Shown piece by piece: positions 1-9,802 of a stretch of 64,000 bases of DNA. The DNA comes from Roseitalea sp. MMSF_3546 (GTDB lineage: Bacteria; Pseudomonadota; Alphaproteobacteria; Rhizobiales; Rhizobiaceae). The stretch lies in contig NZ_JASHKB010000001.1 of the NCBI RefSeq assembly GCF_030732865.1, positions 300,590-364,589 of the forward strand. The letters run 5' to 3'. The position numbers and the translations under genes are program-made. The notes beneath the pieces were generated by a model. It did no database searches. It was not told the DNA's origin and worked only from the letters and a program-made list of their open reading frames with translations. How positions within the stretch are numbered: position 1 is the stretch's first letter; the number at the start of each line of letters is the position of its first letter.

Positions 1-431
1 GTCCCGGCACGGGGCCGGTGACGGCGGCGATCCTGGCGCGCGGCCTTGCGCCGGACAAGCTCTATGCGGTCGAGTATTCGGCGGACCTTTGCGCCCATCT
101 CGGGACGAGCTTTCCGGACATTCACGTCATCAACGCCAACGCCTTCGATCTCGACCGGGCGTTGGCCGATGTCGACCATGAACGGTTCGACAGCATCGTC
201 TCGGGCGTGCCGATGCTGAACTTCCCGCAGCCCGAGCGCAACGCGCTTCTGAACGACGCGCTGTCGCGCATCGCGTCCGGACGGCCGTTCATCCAGATCA
301 CCTATGGCACGCGCCCGCCGATCGAGCCGTCCGACCCCGCCGTCGCCATGCGGCGGAGCCGGCGGGTGCTGCGCAACGTGCCCCCGGCCAGCGTCTGGAT
401 CTACACGAGGACGTCGACCGAGGCCCGATGA
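1..431 (+). CDS. pmtA: Phospholipid N-methyltransferase, 3' part (5' end outside window)
   Basis: The reading frame is open from the first bases of the window, so the N-terminus is missing. The visible part begins in SAM-binding motif I (PGTGPVTAAIL) and continues with the acidic end of strand 2 (AVEYSADL). The C-terminal block PFIQITYGTRPPI followed by a V-RN-PPA-W-Y pattern is typical of the rhizobial/Rhodobacter PmtA family, which methylates phosphatidylethanolamine stepwise to phosphatidylcholine at the inner membrane. Its stop overlaps the next start (ATGA), so the two genes are probably co-translated. An in-frame GTG at 18 is not the true start because it lies inside motif I. Confidence 0.85.
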   Translation, partial: PGTGPVTAAILARGLAPDKLYAVEYSADLCAHLGTSFPDIHVINANAFDLDRALADVDHERFDSIVSGVPMLNFPQPERNALLNDALSRIASGRPFIQITYGTRPPIEPSDPAVAMRRSRRVLRNVPPASVWIYTRTSTEAR

Positions 432-1003
432 TGCATCCCCGGATACTGATTTTCGCCGGTTCGGTCCGCGCCGGCTCGTTCAACATCTCGCTCGCCCAGG
501 CCGCCCGCAAGACGCTCGCCGAGTCAGGCGCCGAGACGACGATGATCTCGCTTGGCGACTATCCGCTGCCGATTGTCGACGAGGACCTGAAGTCGCAAAA
601 GGGCGTGCCCGACAATGCCGTCCGGCTGGCGCGGCTGCTCGCCGGCCATGACGGGCTGTTCATCGCCTCTCCCGAATACAACTCCTCCATCCCGCCGCTG
701 CTGAAGAACACCATCGACTGGGTCAGCCTGGTGCCGCGCGACATCAAGCCTTTCGCGGGCTTGACGGTGGCGCTCGGGGCGGCCTCAAATGGGGCCCTTG
801 GCGGCATTCGCGGGCTTTACCATCTGCGCTCGGTGTTGATGAATGTCGGCGCGCTCGTGATCAGCGAGCAGGTGAGCATCAGCCGCGCCGCCAGTGCCTA
901 TGGAGAGGACGGCATGCCGACCGACGAACGCCAGCGCACCATGCTCGACAGGACCTGCCGGTCGCTGCTCGAACTGACGGCCGTGGGCCGGGCGCGCAGA
1001 TGA
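428..1003 (+). CDS. NADPH-dependent FMN reductase family protein (flavodoxin fold)
   Basis: This 191-residue protein matches the NADPH-dependent FMN reductase / chromate and quinone reductase family. The N-terminal strand and phosphate loop ([14 protein letters not shown]) and the central [18 protein letters not shown] block are the FMN-binding hallmarks of that family. It likely reduces free flavin, quinones or xenobiotic oxidants in the cytosol; the physiological substrate cannot be told from sequence. It overlaps pmtA upstream and pyrF downstream by 4 bp each, so it sits inside a coupled operon. Confidence 0.88.
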   Translation: MMHPRILIFAGSVRAGSFNISLAQAARKTLAESGAETTMISLGDYPLPIVDEDLKSQKGVPDNAVRLARLLAGHDGLFIASPEYNSSIPPLLKNTIDWVSLVPRDIKPFAGLTVALGAASNGALGGIRGLYHLRSVLMNVGALVISEQVSISRAASAYGEDGMPTDERQRTMLDRTCRSLLELTAVGRARR

Positions 1004-1728
1004 GCGGCGCCGCCGCGGCCGCCGCCGATCGGCTGATCGTCGCGCTCGATGTCGCCACGGTCGACGAGGCCGAACGCCTGGTGAGGGCGCTTGGCGACAC
1101 GGTTCGCTTCTACAAGATCGGCTACCGGCTGGCCTTCGCCGGCGGGCTCGATCTGGCCCGCGCGCTCGGTCAAGACGGCAAGTCGGTCTTCCTCGACATG
1201 AAGCTGCTCGACATCGACAACACCATCGCGCAAGGCGTCGAAAGTGTCGCCCGGCTCGGCGTCGACATGCTGACGATCCACGCCTATCCCAAGGCGATGG
1301 CCGCCGCCGCCGATGCGGCGCGCGGCACCGAGCTGACGCTGCTGGCCGTCACCGTACTGACATCGATGGATGACCACGACCTGTCCGATGCGGGCTATCA
1401 TGACGACGCGACCACGCTGGTGCTCAAGCGGGCACGGCAGGCCCGCGACGCCGGCATGGGCGGGGTCGTCTGCTCGGCGGCAGAGGCCGAACCGGTGCGC
1501 GACATCGTTGGCGACGCCACGGCGATCGTCACGCCGGGCATCCGCCCCGCGGGCGCCGACAGCGGCGACCAGAAGCGCGTGGTCACGCCGGCCGATGCGC
1601 TGGCCGCCGGCGCCAGCCATCTCGTCGTCGGCCGGCCGATCATCGCGGCCGCCGATCCGGCCGCGGCGGCACGCGCCATCATCGAGCAGATGCAGGCCGC
1701 CGGCGAGAGCACGCCGGCCGGCAGTTAG
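1000..1728 (+). CDS. pyrF: Orotidine 5'-phosphate decarboxylase
   Basis: PyrF converts OMP to UMP, the last step of pyrimidine synthesis. The 242-residue length fits the bacterial type I enzyme. The catalytic D-x-K-x-x-D-I block is present as [11 protein letters not shown] at residues ~67-77, and the C-terminal phosphate-binding segment reads TPGIRP...[11 protein letters not shown]. In most family members the motif continues DIPNTV, so the local sequence is a mild variant. The start overlaps the preceding reductase stop by 4 bp. The pyrF-DUF1330 neighbourhood is common in Rhizobiales. Confidence 0.95.
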   Translation: MSGAAAAAADRLIVALDVATVDEAERLVRALGDTVRFYKIGYRLAFAGGLDLARALGQDGKSVFLDMKLLDIDNTIAQGVESVARLGVDMLTIHAYPKAMAAAADAARGTELTLLAVTVLTSMDDHDLSDAGYHDDATTLVLKRARQARDAGMGGVVCSAAEAEPVRDIVGDATAIVTPGIRPAGADSGDQKRVVTPADALAAGASHLVVGRPIIAAADPAAAARAIIEQMQAAGESTPAGS

Positions 1729-1759
1729 GAACCGGCAACAACCCCAGGGGGACAACGCC

Positions 1760-2053
1760 ATGGCCAAGGGCTACTGGATCGCGCGGCTGAACGTGCACGA
1801 CAGCGCACGATATCCCGAATACATCGAGGCGGCGGCGCCGGCCTATGCCGAATACGGCGCCAGGTTCCTGGTGCGCGGTGGCGCCGTCGGGGCCTCGGAA
1901 GGGGACGTCCGCCAGCGCAACGTCGTCATCGAGTTTCCGACCTATGAGGCCGCGCTCGCCTGCTACAATTCGGACAGCTATGCGAAGGCGCGGGCCATCC
2001 GCCAGGAGCTGGCCGAAGGCGAGATCATCGTCGTCGAGGGCGTCGACGGCTGA
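1760..2053 (+). CDS. DUF1330 family protein
   Basis: A 97-residue protein starting at the ATG of MAKGYWIARLNV, preceded by a GGGGGA ribosome-binding site. The pattern YWIARLNVHD...YPEYIEAA, the RFLVRGG turn and the VVIEFPTYEAALACYNSDSYAKA helix define DUF1330, a dimeric ferredoxin-like alpha/beta barrel family of unknown function. It lies 31 bp after pyrF on the same strand and is probably the last gene of the pmtA-reductase-pyrF operon. Confidence 0.9.
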   Translation: MAKGYWIARLNVHDSARYPEYIEAAAPAYAEYGARFLVRGGAVGASEGDVRQRNVVIEFPTYEAALACYNSDSYAKARAIRQELAEGEIIVVEGVDG

Positions 2054-2122
2054 CCGGCCGGCCGGTTCGGCCGCCACAACGCGCGGACATTGCACGCGGC
2101 CGCGATTGAACCTTTGGGCCAT

Positions 2123-2136
2123 TTCGCAATTGCGAA
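2123..2136. promoter_or_regulatory. 14-bp perfect palindrome upstream of phaZ
   Basis: TTCGCAATTGCGAA is a perfect inverted repeat about 100 bp before the phaZ start and just before a TATGCT hexamer (2141-2146) that could be a -10 element. Position and symmetry suggest an operator. Phasin/PHB-responsive PhaR proteins bind GC/TGC inverted repeats in relatives, so PhaR is a candidate; this is inference only. Confidence 0.4.
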
Positions 2137-2233
2137 GGAATATGCTAGCGTCGTGACCATGAATGCTGCCATGCACAAGAAGCGGCCCGCCATGCGCGAC
2201 AGGCCTTCAATGGCGATCAGAAGGGGATAGCGG

Positions 2234-3496
2234 TTGTTCTACCACATGTATGAGCTCAATCACGCGGCGATGCAGCCCTGGCGGGCGATGGCCGATGCCA
2301 CCCGCATGTTCTATCAGAACCCGCTCAACCCGATCTCGCGCACCCGCCTGGGGCGCACCATGGCCGCCTGGGCCGAGGTGTTCGAGCGCACCACGCGCCG
2401 CTACGGCAAGCCCGCCTTCGACCTGCATGAGACGATCATCGACGCCAGGCCCGTGCCGGTCGTCGAGAACACGGTCTGGTCGCGGCCGTTCTGCCATCTC
2501 AAGCATTTTCAGCGCGATCTCGCCAAGCCCCGCCCGAAGGACCCGCGCGTGCTGCTGGTGGCGCCGATGTCGGGCCATTACGCCACGTTGCTGCGCGGCA
2601 CGGTGGAGCGCTTTCTGCCCGAGGCGGAGGTCTACATCACCGACTGGGTCGATGCGCGCAACGTGCCGGTCTCCGACGGCACGTTCGATCTGGACGACTA
2701 TATCGACTATCTGATCGCCATGCTCGACCATCTGGGTCCGGGCACGCATATCGTGGGCGTGTGCCAGCCATCGGTTCCGGTCCTGGCGGCCGTTTCGCTG
2801 ATGGAAGCGCGCAAGGATCCCAATTCGCCCGTCTCCATGACGCTGATGGGCGGGCCGATCGACACGCGCTGCAATCCGACGGCGGTCAACCAGCTTGCCG
2901 AGGAAAAGGACCTGGAATGGTTCCGCGACAACGTGATCATGCAGGTGCCGTTTCCGAACCTCGGCTTTGGCCGGCCGGTCTATCCGGGCTTTCTGCAGCT
3001 CACCGGCTTCATGTCGATGAACATGGACCGGCACATGATCGCGCAGAAGGACTTCTTCATGCATCTCGTGCGCGACGACGGCGATTCGGCCGAAAAGCAC
3101 CGCGAGTTCTATGACGAGTATCTGGCGGTTATGGACCTGACCGCCGAGTTCTACCTGCAGACCGTCAAGACCGTGTTCATGGACCATTCCCTGTCCCGGG
3201 GAACGATGACGCATCGCGGCGAACCGGTCGATCCGGGCGCGATCTCGCGTGTCGCGCTGATGACCGTTGAGGGCGAGAACGACGACATTACCGGCCGCGG
3301 CCAGACGCGCGCCGCCCATCGCCTGTGCACATCGCTGCCCGACAACATGAAGCTGCATTACGAGCAGCCGCGCGTTGGCCATTACGGCGTGTTCAACGGC
3401 TCGCGATTCCGCAACGAGGTCGCCCCGCGCATGCTCAACTTCATGCGCGCCCAGCAGAGCGTGACCCGCCGTTCGCCGATGCGCGTGGTCGCCTGA
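2234..3496 (+). CDS. phaZ: Intracellular polyhydroxyalkanoate depolymerase
   Basis: This 420-residue cytoplasmic enzyme hydrolyses stored poly-3-hydroxybutyrate. The chosen start is TTG, because the family begins MFYxxYE(M/L)NHAA and this frame reads MFYHMYELNHAAM exactly from there. The nucleophile elbow is the Cys form typical of intracellular PhaZ, GVCQPSVPVLAA at residues ~175-186, in place of a serine lipase box. The C-terminal region contains the conserved TVEGENDDITGRGQT segment with a catalytic Asp, and a later HYGVF His. It is monocistronic by position, with a hairpin behind it. Confidence 0.93.
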   Translation: MFYHMYELNHAAMQPWRAMADATRMFYQNPLNPISRTRLGRTMAAWAEVFERTTRRYGKPAFDLHETIIDARPVPVVENTVWSRPFCHLKHFQRDLAKPRPKDPRVLLVAPMSGHYATLLRGTVERFLPEAEVYITDWVDARNVPVSDGTFDLDDYIDYLIAMLDHLGPGTHIVGVCQPSVPVLAAVSLMEARKDPNSPVSMTLMGGPIDTRCNPTAVNQLAEEKDLEWFRDNVIMQVPFPNLGFGRPVYPGFLQLTGFMSMNMDRHMIAQKDFFMHLVRDDGDSAEKHREFYDEYLAVMDLTAEFYLQTVKTVFMDHSLSRGTMTHRGEPVDPGAISRVALMTVEGENDDITGRGQTRAAHRLCTSLPDNMKLHYEQPRVGHYGVFNGSRFRNEVAPRMLNFMRAQQSVTRRSPMRVVA

Positions 3497-3520
3497 CCCC
3501 GCCCTTCGCCGCAAGGCCCT

Positions 3521-3538
3521 GCCCGGCGGGCGCCGGGC
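3521..3538 (+). terminator. Candidate terminator hairpin after phaZ
   Basis: A 7-bp GC-only stem (GCCCGGC / GCCGGGC) with a 4-base loop lies 25 bp after the phaZ stop and is followed by GCCTTAAC. The stem is strong but there is no real U-tract, so termination efficiency is uncertain. Confidence 0.4.
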
Positions 3539-3598
3539 GCCTTAACCATATCCCAAATCTGTGACCGGTGCGGCGTTGCCCTCGCCGGAACCCCGTGG

Positions 3599-3614
3599 TT
3601 AACTTTTCGTTAAC
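3599..3614 (+). promoter_or_regulatory. Perfect CtrA-type box (TTAA-N7-TTAAC)
   Basis: TTAACTTTTCGTTAAC matches the alphaproteobacterial CtrA consensus TTAA-N7-TTAAC exactly, 59 bp before the start of the transglutaminase-like protease gene. CtrA is the cell-cycle response regulator of this class. The spacing is suitable for promoter control; whether it activates or represses cannot be seen. Confidence 0.6.
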
Positions 3615-3672
3615 GGATCGGTGCGGCGTCCCCGGGCGGGGCCGACCGTAACGCGCAAGGGAGTGGGGTGAA

Positions 3673-4287
3673 ATGGGTTGGCTGTTGCGGCGCTCGCGTT
3701 CGATTCTGGCCTCGGCGATGGCCACGGTGCTGTGCGGGCTTTGGCTCACGACGCCGGCGGCGGCCGGCTCGATGACCACGGGCGGGCTGACATCGCAACC
3801 CATCGGCCATTACGAATTCTGCCGCATCTACCAGAGCGAATGCCGTCAGAAGCGCGGGCCGGCTGCGCCGATCACGCTCACCCGCTCGAGCTGGAACGAC
3901 ATCCTGGACATCAATTCGGCGGTCAACATGATCATCGAGCCCAGGAGCGATCTGGAGATCTACGGGCGCGAGGAGGTCTGGACGTTCCCGGACCGGGCCG
4001 GCGATTGCGAGGACTACGTTCTGCTCAAGCGGCAGATGCTGATCGAACGCGGCATCTCGCCCTCGGCGCTGCTGATCACGGTCGTGCGCAAGCCCGATGG
4101 CGAGGGCCACGCCGTGCTGACGGTGCGCACCGATCGCGGCGACTTCGTGCTCGACAATCTGCGCACGGATGTGCGGCTGTGGCTGGATACCGAATACACC
4201 TATCTCAAGCGTCAGTCGGAGCGCCATGCCGGCTTGTGGGTTTCGATCGAAATGCCCGACCGGGTGGTGGTCGGCGCGGTCGAGTGA
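3673..4287 (+). CDS. Exported transglutaminase-like cysteine proteinase (BTLCP/DUF920 family)
   Basis: This 204-residue protein has an N-terminal signal peptide (hydrophobic stretch ~10-35 ending in AAAGS), so it acts outside the inner membrane. The papain-like triad typical of bacterial transglutaminase-like cysteine proteinases is visible: Cys in the GDCEDYVLLKR block, His in GHAVLTV and Asp in DFVLDNLR. The family is often linked to cleavage of surface adhesins (LapG-like) in other bacteria, but no LapA or LapD partner is in this window. The ATG follows a GGGAGTGGGGTG ribosome-binding region. Its promoter carries a perfect CtrA box. Confidence 0.88.
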   Translation: MGWLLRRSRSILASAMATVLCGLWLTTPAAAGSMTTGGLTSQPIGHYEFCRIYQSECRQKRGPAAPITLTRSSWNDILDINSAVNMIIEPRSDLEIYGREEVWTFPDRAGDCEDYVLLKRQMLIERGISPSALLITVVRKPDGEGHAVLTVRTDRGDFVLDNLRTDVRLWLDTEYTYLKRQSERHAGLWVSIEMPDRVVVGAVE

Positions 4288-4291
4288 CCCC

Positions 4292-4444
4292 TCAAGCGGA
4301 ATCGCCGCCGGAAAGCTTGCCGCCGCGGCGATGGCAGGCCGGGCCGGGGCCGCGCATGTAGTGGCGCTCGGGCCGGTAGGACGGCCAGAAGAACTCCCGC
4401 ATCGTCTGAAACCGTCTTGCGAGTGCGTCCAGCGCCGCTGCCAT
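4292..4444 (-). CDS. Small uncharacterised protein (50 aa)
   Basis: A 50-codon frame begins at an ATG with a good Shine-Dalgarno sequence (GAGGAAGAG) and ends 5 bp from the convergent protease stop. The product is basic and aromatic in its middle (REFFWPSYRPERHYMRG) with one Cys. I do not recognise a family. It has no signal peptide or membrane segment. The ribosome-binding site and its snug fit between two genes argue that it is real. Confidence 0.55.
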   Translation of the reverse strand: MAAALDALARRFQTMREFFWPSYRPERHYMRGPGPACHRRGGKLSGGDSA

Positions 4445-4581
4445 TGCCTCTTCCTCGGGTGAAGGGGCCGAATCGCCCCGCCGGTTGACAGCATAGGCCG
4501 ACAAGTTGAACCGGACATGAATGCGCTGCAAAAAACCGGCACTGTGGCCGAATTGCCGCGGTTTCCGGTCATGACCGACCC

Positions 4582-5565
4582 TCACGCATTGCCGATCAGC
4601 ATGCCGGCGGCGAAGACCAGCGCGCCGCCAAGCACCACCTGGAAGATCGCCCGCCCCCAGGGCGTTTCCATGTAGCGGTTCTGCGTCCAGGTGATCGCCC
4701 ACAATTCGATCACCACGACCACGATGGCGACCGTTGTCGCGGTCCAGAAATGCGGGATCAGATAGGGCAGGGCGTGGCCGAGCCCGCCAACCGTGGTCAT
4801 GATCCCCGTCGCCAGACCGCGCTTGATCGGCGAGCCGCGTCCGGAGATCACGCCGTCATCGGACGCCACTTCGGTGAAACCCATGGATATGCCGGCGCCC
4901 ACCGAGGCTGCCAGGCCCACCAGAAAGGTCGTCCAGGTATCCTGGGTGGCGAAGGCGGTGGCGAAGATCGGCGCCAGCGTCGACACCGAACCGTCCATCA
5001 GCCCGGCAAGGCCCGGCTGCACATAGGTCAGGATGAACTGCTTGCGTTCGGAGGCCGCTTCGGCGTCGCGGACGTCCCGGGGCGCGTGTTCGGCCTCCAG
5101 CGCCTGGGCCGTCGTCACATGCCCGCCCTCGGCCAGGGCCAACTCGCCCAGAAGCGCCCGGGTGTCGGCATCGGAGGCGCGCTTTGCCGCCTCGGTATAA
5201 AATCGCTGCGCCTGCGTCTCCATCTCCGCGGCCTGGGCGCGGACCTTGTCGATGCCCAGCGGCCGCACCAGCCAGTCCGGCTTGCGCTCGTAATAGCCGC
5301 GTACGTGCTCGCGCCGGATCAGCGGGATGTGGTCGCCGAAGCGCTTCTTGTGCATCGCGATGAGGCGCGCCCGGTGCTTGTCCTCCTCGGCGGCCATCTC
5401 CTCGAAGATCTTCGCCGAATGTGGATATTCCTCGCGCAGCCCGTCGGCATAGTCCAGATAGATGCGCGCATCGTCCTCTTCCGATGCGATGGCGAGCGCC
5501 AGGATCTCCTGCTCGGTGAGCGAATCGAAGTCGCGGCGCCGTGAGGCGAAGAATTTGTTGAGCAT
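4582..5565 (-). CDS. mbfA: Membrane-bound ferritin (rubrerythrin domain + VIT1/CCC1 domain)
   Basis: This 327-residue protein has an N-terminal ferritin-like di-iron domain (EExxDARIYLDYADGL, AAEEDKHRARL, then ETQAQRFYTEAA and LAEGGHV; residues ~20-150). A C-terminal VIT1/CCC1-type iron/manganese transporter domain (~170-327) carries several membrane helices and the conserved GxSMGFTEVASDD segment. MbfA of rhizobia and Brucella exports iron from the cytosol and protects against peroxide; transcription there is repressed by Irr. I chose the ATG at 5565 over a GTG at 5574 because AAGGTGA precedes it. An ICE palindrome lies 12 bp upstream of this start. Confidence 0.93.
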   Translation of the reverse strand: MLNKFFASRRRDFDSLTEQEILALAIASEEDDARIYLDYADGLREEYPHSAKIFEEMAAEEDKHRARLIAMHKKRFGDHIPLIRREHVRGYYERKPDWLVRPLGIDKVRAQAAEMETQAQRFYTEAAKRASDADTRALLGELALAEGGHVTTAQALEAEHAPRDVRDAEAASERKQFILTYVQPGLAGLMDGSVSTLAPIFATAFATQDTWTTFLVGLAASVGAGISMGFTEVASDDGVISGRGSPIKRGLATGIMTTVGGLGHALPYLIPHFWTATTVAIVVVVIELWAITWTQNRYMETPWGRAIFQVVLGGALVFAAGMLIGNA

Positions 5566-5576
5566 GGCGGTCACCT

Positions 5577-5599
5577 TAGTTTAGAATAATTCTAAACTA
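5577..5599. promoter_or_regulatory. Irr-type iron control element (ICE) of mbfA
   Basis: A perfect inverted repeat with 10-bp arms around a TAA centre contains TTTAGAATAATTCTAAA, the classical rhizobial ICE form bound by Irr. It sits directly in front of mbfA and ~120 bp before the divergent CHAD gene. Irr would repress mbfA at low iron and release it when iron and heme are plentiful. Confidence 0.8.
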
Positions 5600-5717
5600 T
5601 GCGTTTCGTCGCCAGCCCGCAAGCCCGTGCGGCATTTGGACTTGACGCGGCCATGGCGAGTGCCGACCTATGTGCGGCGTTGACCGGCGGGGCCGCCGGT
5701 GCCTGAGCGGTGGAGCC

Positions 5718-6623
5718 ATGACCTACCAGATCGCCCTTGGTGAAAACCTCTCGCACGAACTGGTCGCCATCGTCGACGATCAGGCCGGCAAGGCGCGCAA
5801 CGCGCTGCTGGGCGGCATCGCCGATCGTGACGAGGCCATCCATGAGGCGCGCAAGCGCTTCAAGAAGCTGCGGGGTCTTTATCGCCTAGTCCGCCCGGCC
5901 GCACCGGATCTCTACGCCACCGAAAACGCCCGCCTGCGCGACAGCGCGCACGCGCTGTCGGTGGTGCGCGATGCGGCAGCGCTCGTCGAAACGCTCGACC
6001 GTCTGCGCGCCGATCCCCTCAGCCAGTCCGTTCGCGACGATCTCGACCGGGTGCGCGAGACGCTCGCGCGCCGACGCGACGCCATCGCCGACGATGGCGG
6101 GCAGCTCGATCCGGCCATCGCCGAGGCGGTCGAAAGCTGCGAAGCCACCATGAAGGCGGCGCGCCAAGTCAGGCTGCCGAGCGGCAAGAAGGCGGCGGCG
6201 CAATGCCTGTCGGCGGGCATGGGCAAGACCTTCAAGCGCGCGCGCAAGGCGTTCGGCGCCGCGCGCGAATCCGGCAAGCCCGAGGATTGGCACGAACTGC
6301 GCAAGCGCATGAAGTATCACCACATGCATTGCCGGCTGCTGCGTCAGGCCTGGCCTGCCATGATGATGATGCGCTCCACGCAGGCCAAGGCCATCGCCGA
6401 TCTGTTGGGTGACGATCACGATCTGGCCGTGCTCGAGGGTCTGGTGCGTGTCGAACCGGACGCGGTCGGCGACGCCGATGCGCGCGAGAGCCTCATCCAC
6501 GTCATGCATCTATCTTCCGAACGCCTGCGCGCCGCGGCCGTCGAGCGCGCAGCCCTGGTGCTTTCCGACAAGCCCGCAACGGTCGAAGACGCCGTCGCGG
6601 CGCTATGCCGGCAGGCTGCGTAG
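5718..6623 (+). CDS. CHAD domain protein
   Basis: This 301-residue all-helical protein starts at MTYQIALGENLSHE after a GGTGGAG ribosome-binding site. It has the repeated His/Arg/Lys pattern of the CHAD family: IHEARKRFKKLRGLYRLVR near residue 40 and WHELRKRMKYHHMHCRLLR near residue 195. CHAD proteins bind inorganic polyphosphate, often on polyphosphate granules. It has no accompanying CYTH domain. It is divergent from mbfA and shares the ~150-bp control region holding the ICE palindrome, so iron control of this gene is possible but unproven. Confidence 0.88.
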   Translation: MTYQIALGENLSHELVAIVDDQAGKARNALLGGIADRDEAIHEARKRFKKLRGLYRLVRPAAPDLYATENARLRDSAHALSVVRDAAALVETLDRLRADPLSQSVRDDLDRVRETLARRRDAIADDGGQLDPAIAEAVESCEATMKAARQVRLPSGKKAAAQCLSAGMGKTFKRARKAFGAARESGKPEDWHELRKRMKYHHMHCRLLRQAWPAMMMMRSTQAKAIADLLGDDHDLAVLEGLVRVEPDAVGDADARESLIHVMHLSSERLRAAAVERAALVLSDKPATVEDAVAALCRQAA

Positions 6624-6774
6624 GGCGCGCCACGATCGGCGCCCGGCATTTGCGCTCCGCGGCTATCGCGCATCGATATCGCGATCCTGGGGCGCGATCA
6701 TGCCGTCATTGGACGACGATCACGCTGCGCGGTAGGCTTGCACCGCCACGACTGCTCGCCGGTTGGGATGGGAG

Positions 6775-7605
6775 ATGACCGAACAGCGCGATACCATGCT
6801 CGACCGGATCGGCCGCTGGCTGGCCGAACGCCTCGAGACCGAGTCCTCGGGCTATCAGCCCTATACGCCCTCCGACCCCGCAACGCTCTACCGCATGTTG
6901 CGGCCCGGCGACGTCCTTCTGGTCGAGGGCAATCGGCGCATCTCGGCGGCGATCAAGTATCTCACCCAGTCGACCTGGAGCCATTCGGCGCTCTATGTCG
7001 GCGACGTCATGGACGAGGATGACGGCAATGGCCGGCGCAAGCGGCTCGTCGAGGTCAATCTGGGGACCGGCTGCATCGCGGTGCCGATCGAGAAATACGC
7101 CACCTATAACACGCGCATCTGCCGCCCGGTGGGGCTGACGCCGACCGATCGGCACACGGTGGTCGAGTTCATGATCGACAGGATCGGCCTGAGATACGAC
7201 AACAAGAACATCATCGACATGGCGCGCTATTTCCTGCCGGCCCCGCCCGTGCCGGTGCGCTGGCGGCGCCGGATGATCGAGTTCGGCTCGGGCGATCCGA
7301 CCCGGGCCATCTGTTCGACGCTGATCGCCGAGGCCTTTCAGCACATCCGCTATCCGATTCTGCCCGAGATCACGCTGGCGCCGGGCCGGGCGCGCGCCGC
7401 CTCGGACTATTCGCGCCGCGAGATCCTGCATATCCGCCACCATTCGCTCTATACGCCGCGCGATTTCGATCTGTCGCCCTATTTCGAGGTGGTCAAGCCG
7501 ACGCTTGCATTCGGCTTCGACTACAAGCGGCTGAACTGGCACGAACCCGACGCCGGAAAGGGCCCGCCCGTGCCGCCGGCCGAGCCGCTGGCGGTCGAGG
7601 GGTGA
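6775..7605 (+). CDS. YiiX/YebB-like NlpC/P60-superfamily cysteine hydrolase
   Basis: This 276-residue protein has the permuted papain-like signature of the YiiX/DUF830 group: [10 protein letters not shown], then a His in [10 protein letters not shown] and later a Cys in CSTLIAEAF. This circularly permuted order (His before Cys) separates it from ordinary NlpC/P60 enzymes. Members hydrolyse amide or thioester bonds of peptides or lipids; the substrate here is unknown. No signal peptide is visible. The ATG at 6775 is preferred to an upstream TTG because GGGATGGGAG precedes it. Confidence 0.8.
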   Translation: MTEQRDTMLDRIGRWLAERLETESSGYQPYTPSDPATLYRMLRPGDVLLVEGNRRISAAIKYLTQSTWSHSALYVGDVMDEDDGNGRRKRLVEVNLGTGCIAVPIEKYATYNTRICRPVGLTPTDRHTVVEFMIDRIGLRYDNKNIIDMARYFLPAPPVPVRWRRRMIEFGSGDPTRAICSTLIAEAFQHIRYPILPEITLAPGRARAASDYSRREILHIRHHSLYTPRDFDLSPYFEVVKPTLAFGFDYKRLNWHEPDAGKGPPVPPAEPLAVEG

Positions 7606-7669
7606 ACTCCGCCGCCACGCGCCCCACTTGCCGCTTTCCGCGCCGGCCTTTCCCGCCTATATCGCCTGC

Positions 7670-9477
<1,808 letters not shown>

Positions 9478-9478
<1 letters not shown>

Positions 9479-9519
9479 CAGAAGGCCGAGACGAAGGCCG
9501 GTGGCTGCCGGTCTTCTGT
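9478..9519 (+). terminator. Weak candidate hairpin after lepA
   Basis: ACAGAAG immediately after the lepA stop pairs with CTTCTGT 28 bases later, enclosing further GC-rich pairing. There is no U-tract. It may end lepA transcription before the antitoxin-Fic pair. Confidence 0.25.
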
Positions 9520-9606
9520 GTGCAGGCTGCGGTTTGTGATACGATTCGAAAAATCGCTGCAATGAACCGGTATGCTGAAGTTTATTGGCCAGATGGGGAG
9601 AAACCG

Positions 9607-9789
9607 ATGACAGACGCACTTCAGAAACTGATCGAGGCTGCCAAGACGGTTAAACCATCAACAGATGCATCCGAAACGCAGCGTCGGAGCTTCGCCTATG
9701 GCAACACCAGATTCGAAAACAGCAAGATCACGCGTGAGATGGTTGCCGAACAGGCGGAGCTGCTGAAGAAGGACAAGGACGACGGTTGA
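9607..9789 (+). CDS. Putative antitoxin of a Fic toxin-antitoxin pair
   Basis: This 60-residue acidic/basic protein is preceded by a strong GGGGAGA ribosome-binding site, which decides the ATG at 9607. It ends 13 bp before the Fic gene. The segment RRSFAYGNTRFENSKITREMV is the likely inhibitory helix. It resembles, but does not match, the class I antitoxin motif [ST]xxxE[GN]; here it reads SFAYGN (Gly for Glu), with a nearby NTRFEN. By analogy with VbhA and FicA it would block the ATP site of the neighbouring Fic enzyme. An inverted repeat CGATT-N5-AATCG at 9542-9556 may be its operator. The base composition is lower in GC than lepA. Confidence 0.7.
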   Translation: MTDALQKLIEAAKTVKPSTDASETQRRSFAYGNTRFENSKITREMVAEQAELLKKDKDDG

Positions 9790-9802
9790 GGCACGCTTGT
9801 TC

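Noticed and set aside
2160..2230. 23-codon frame between DUF1330 and phaZ
   Set aside because: No ribosome-binding site and no recognisable leader-peptide features; it may simply be the phaZ 5' untranslated region.
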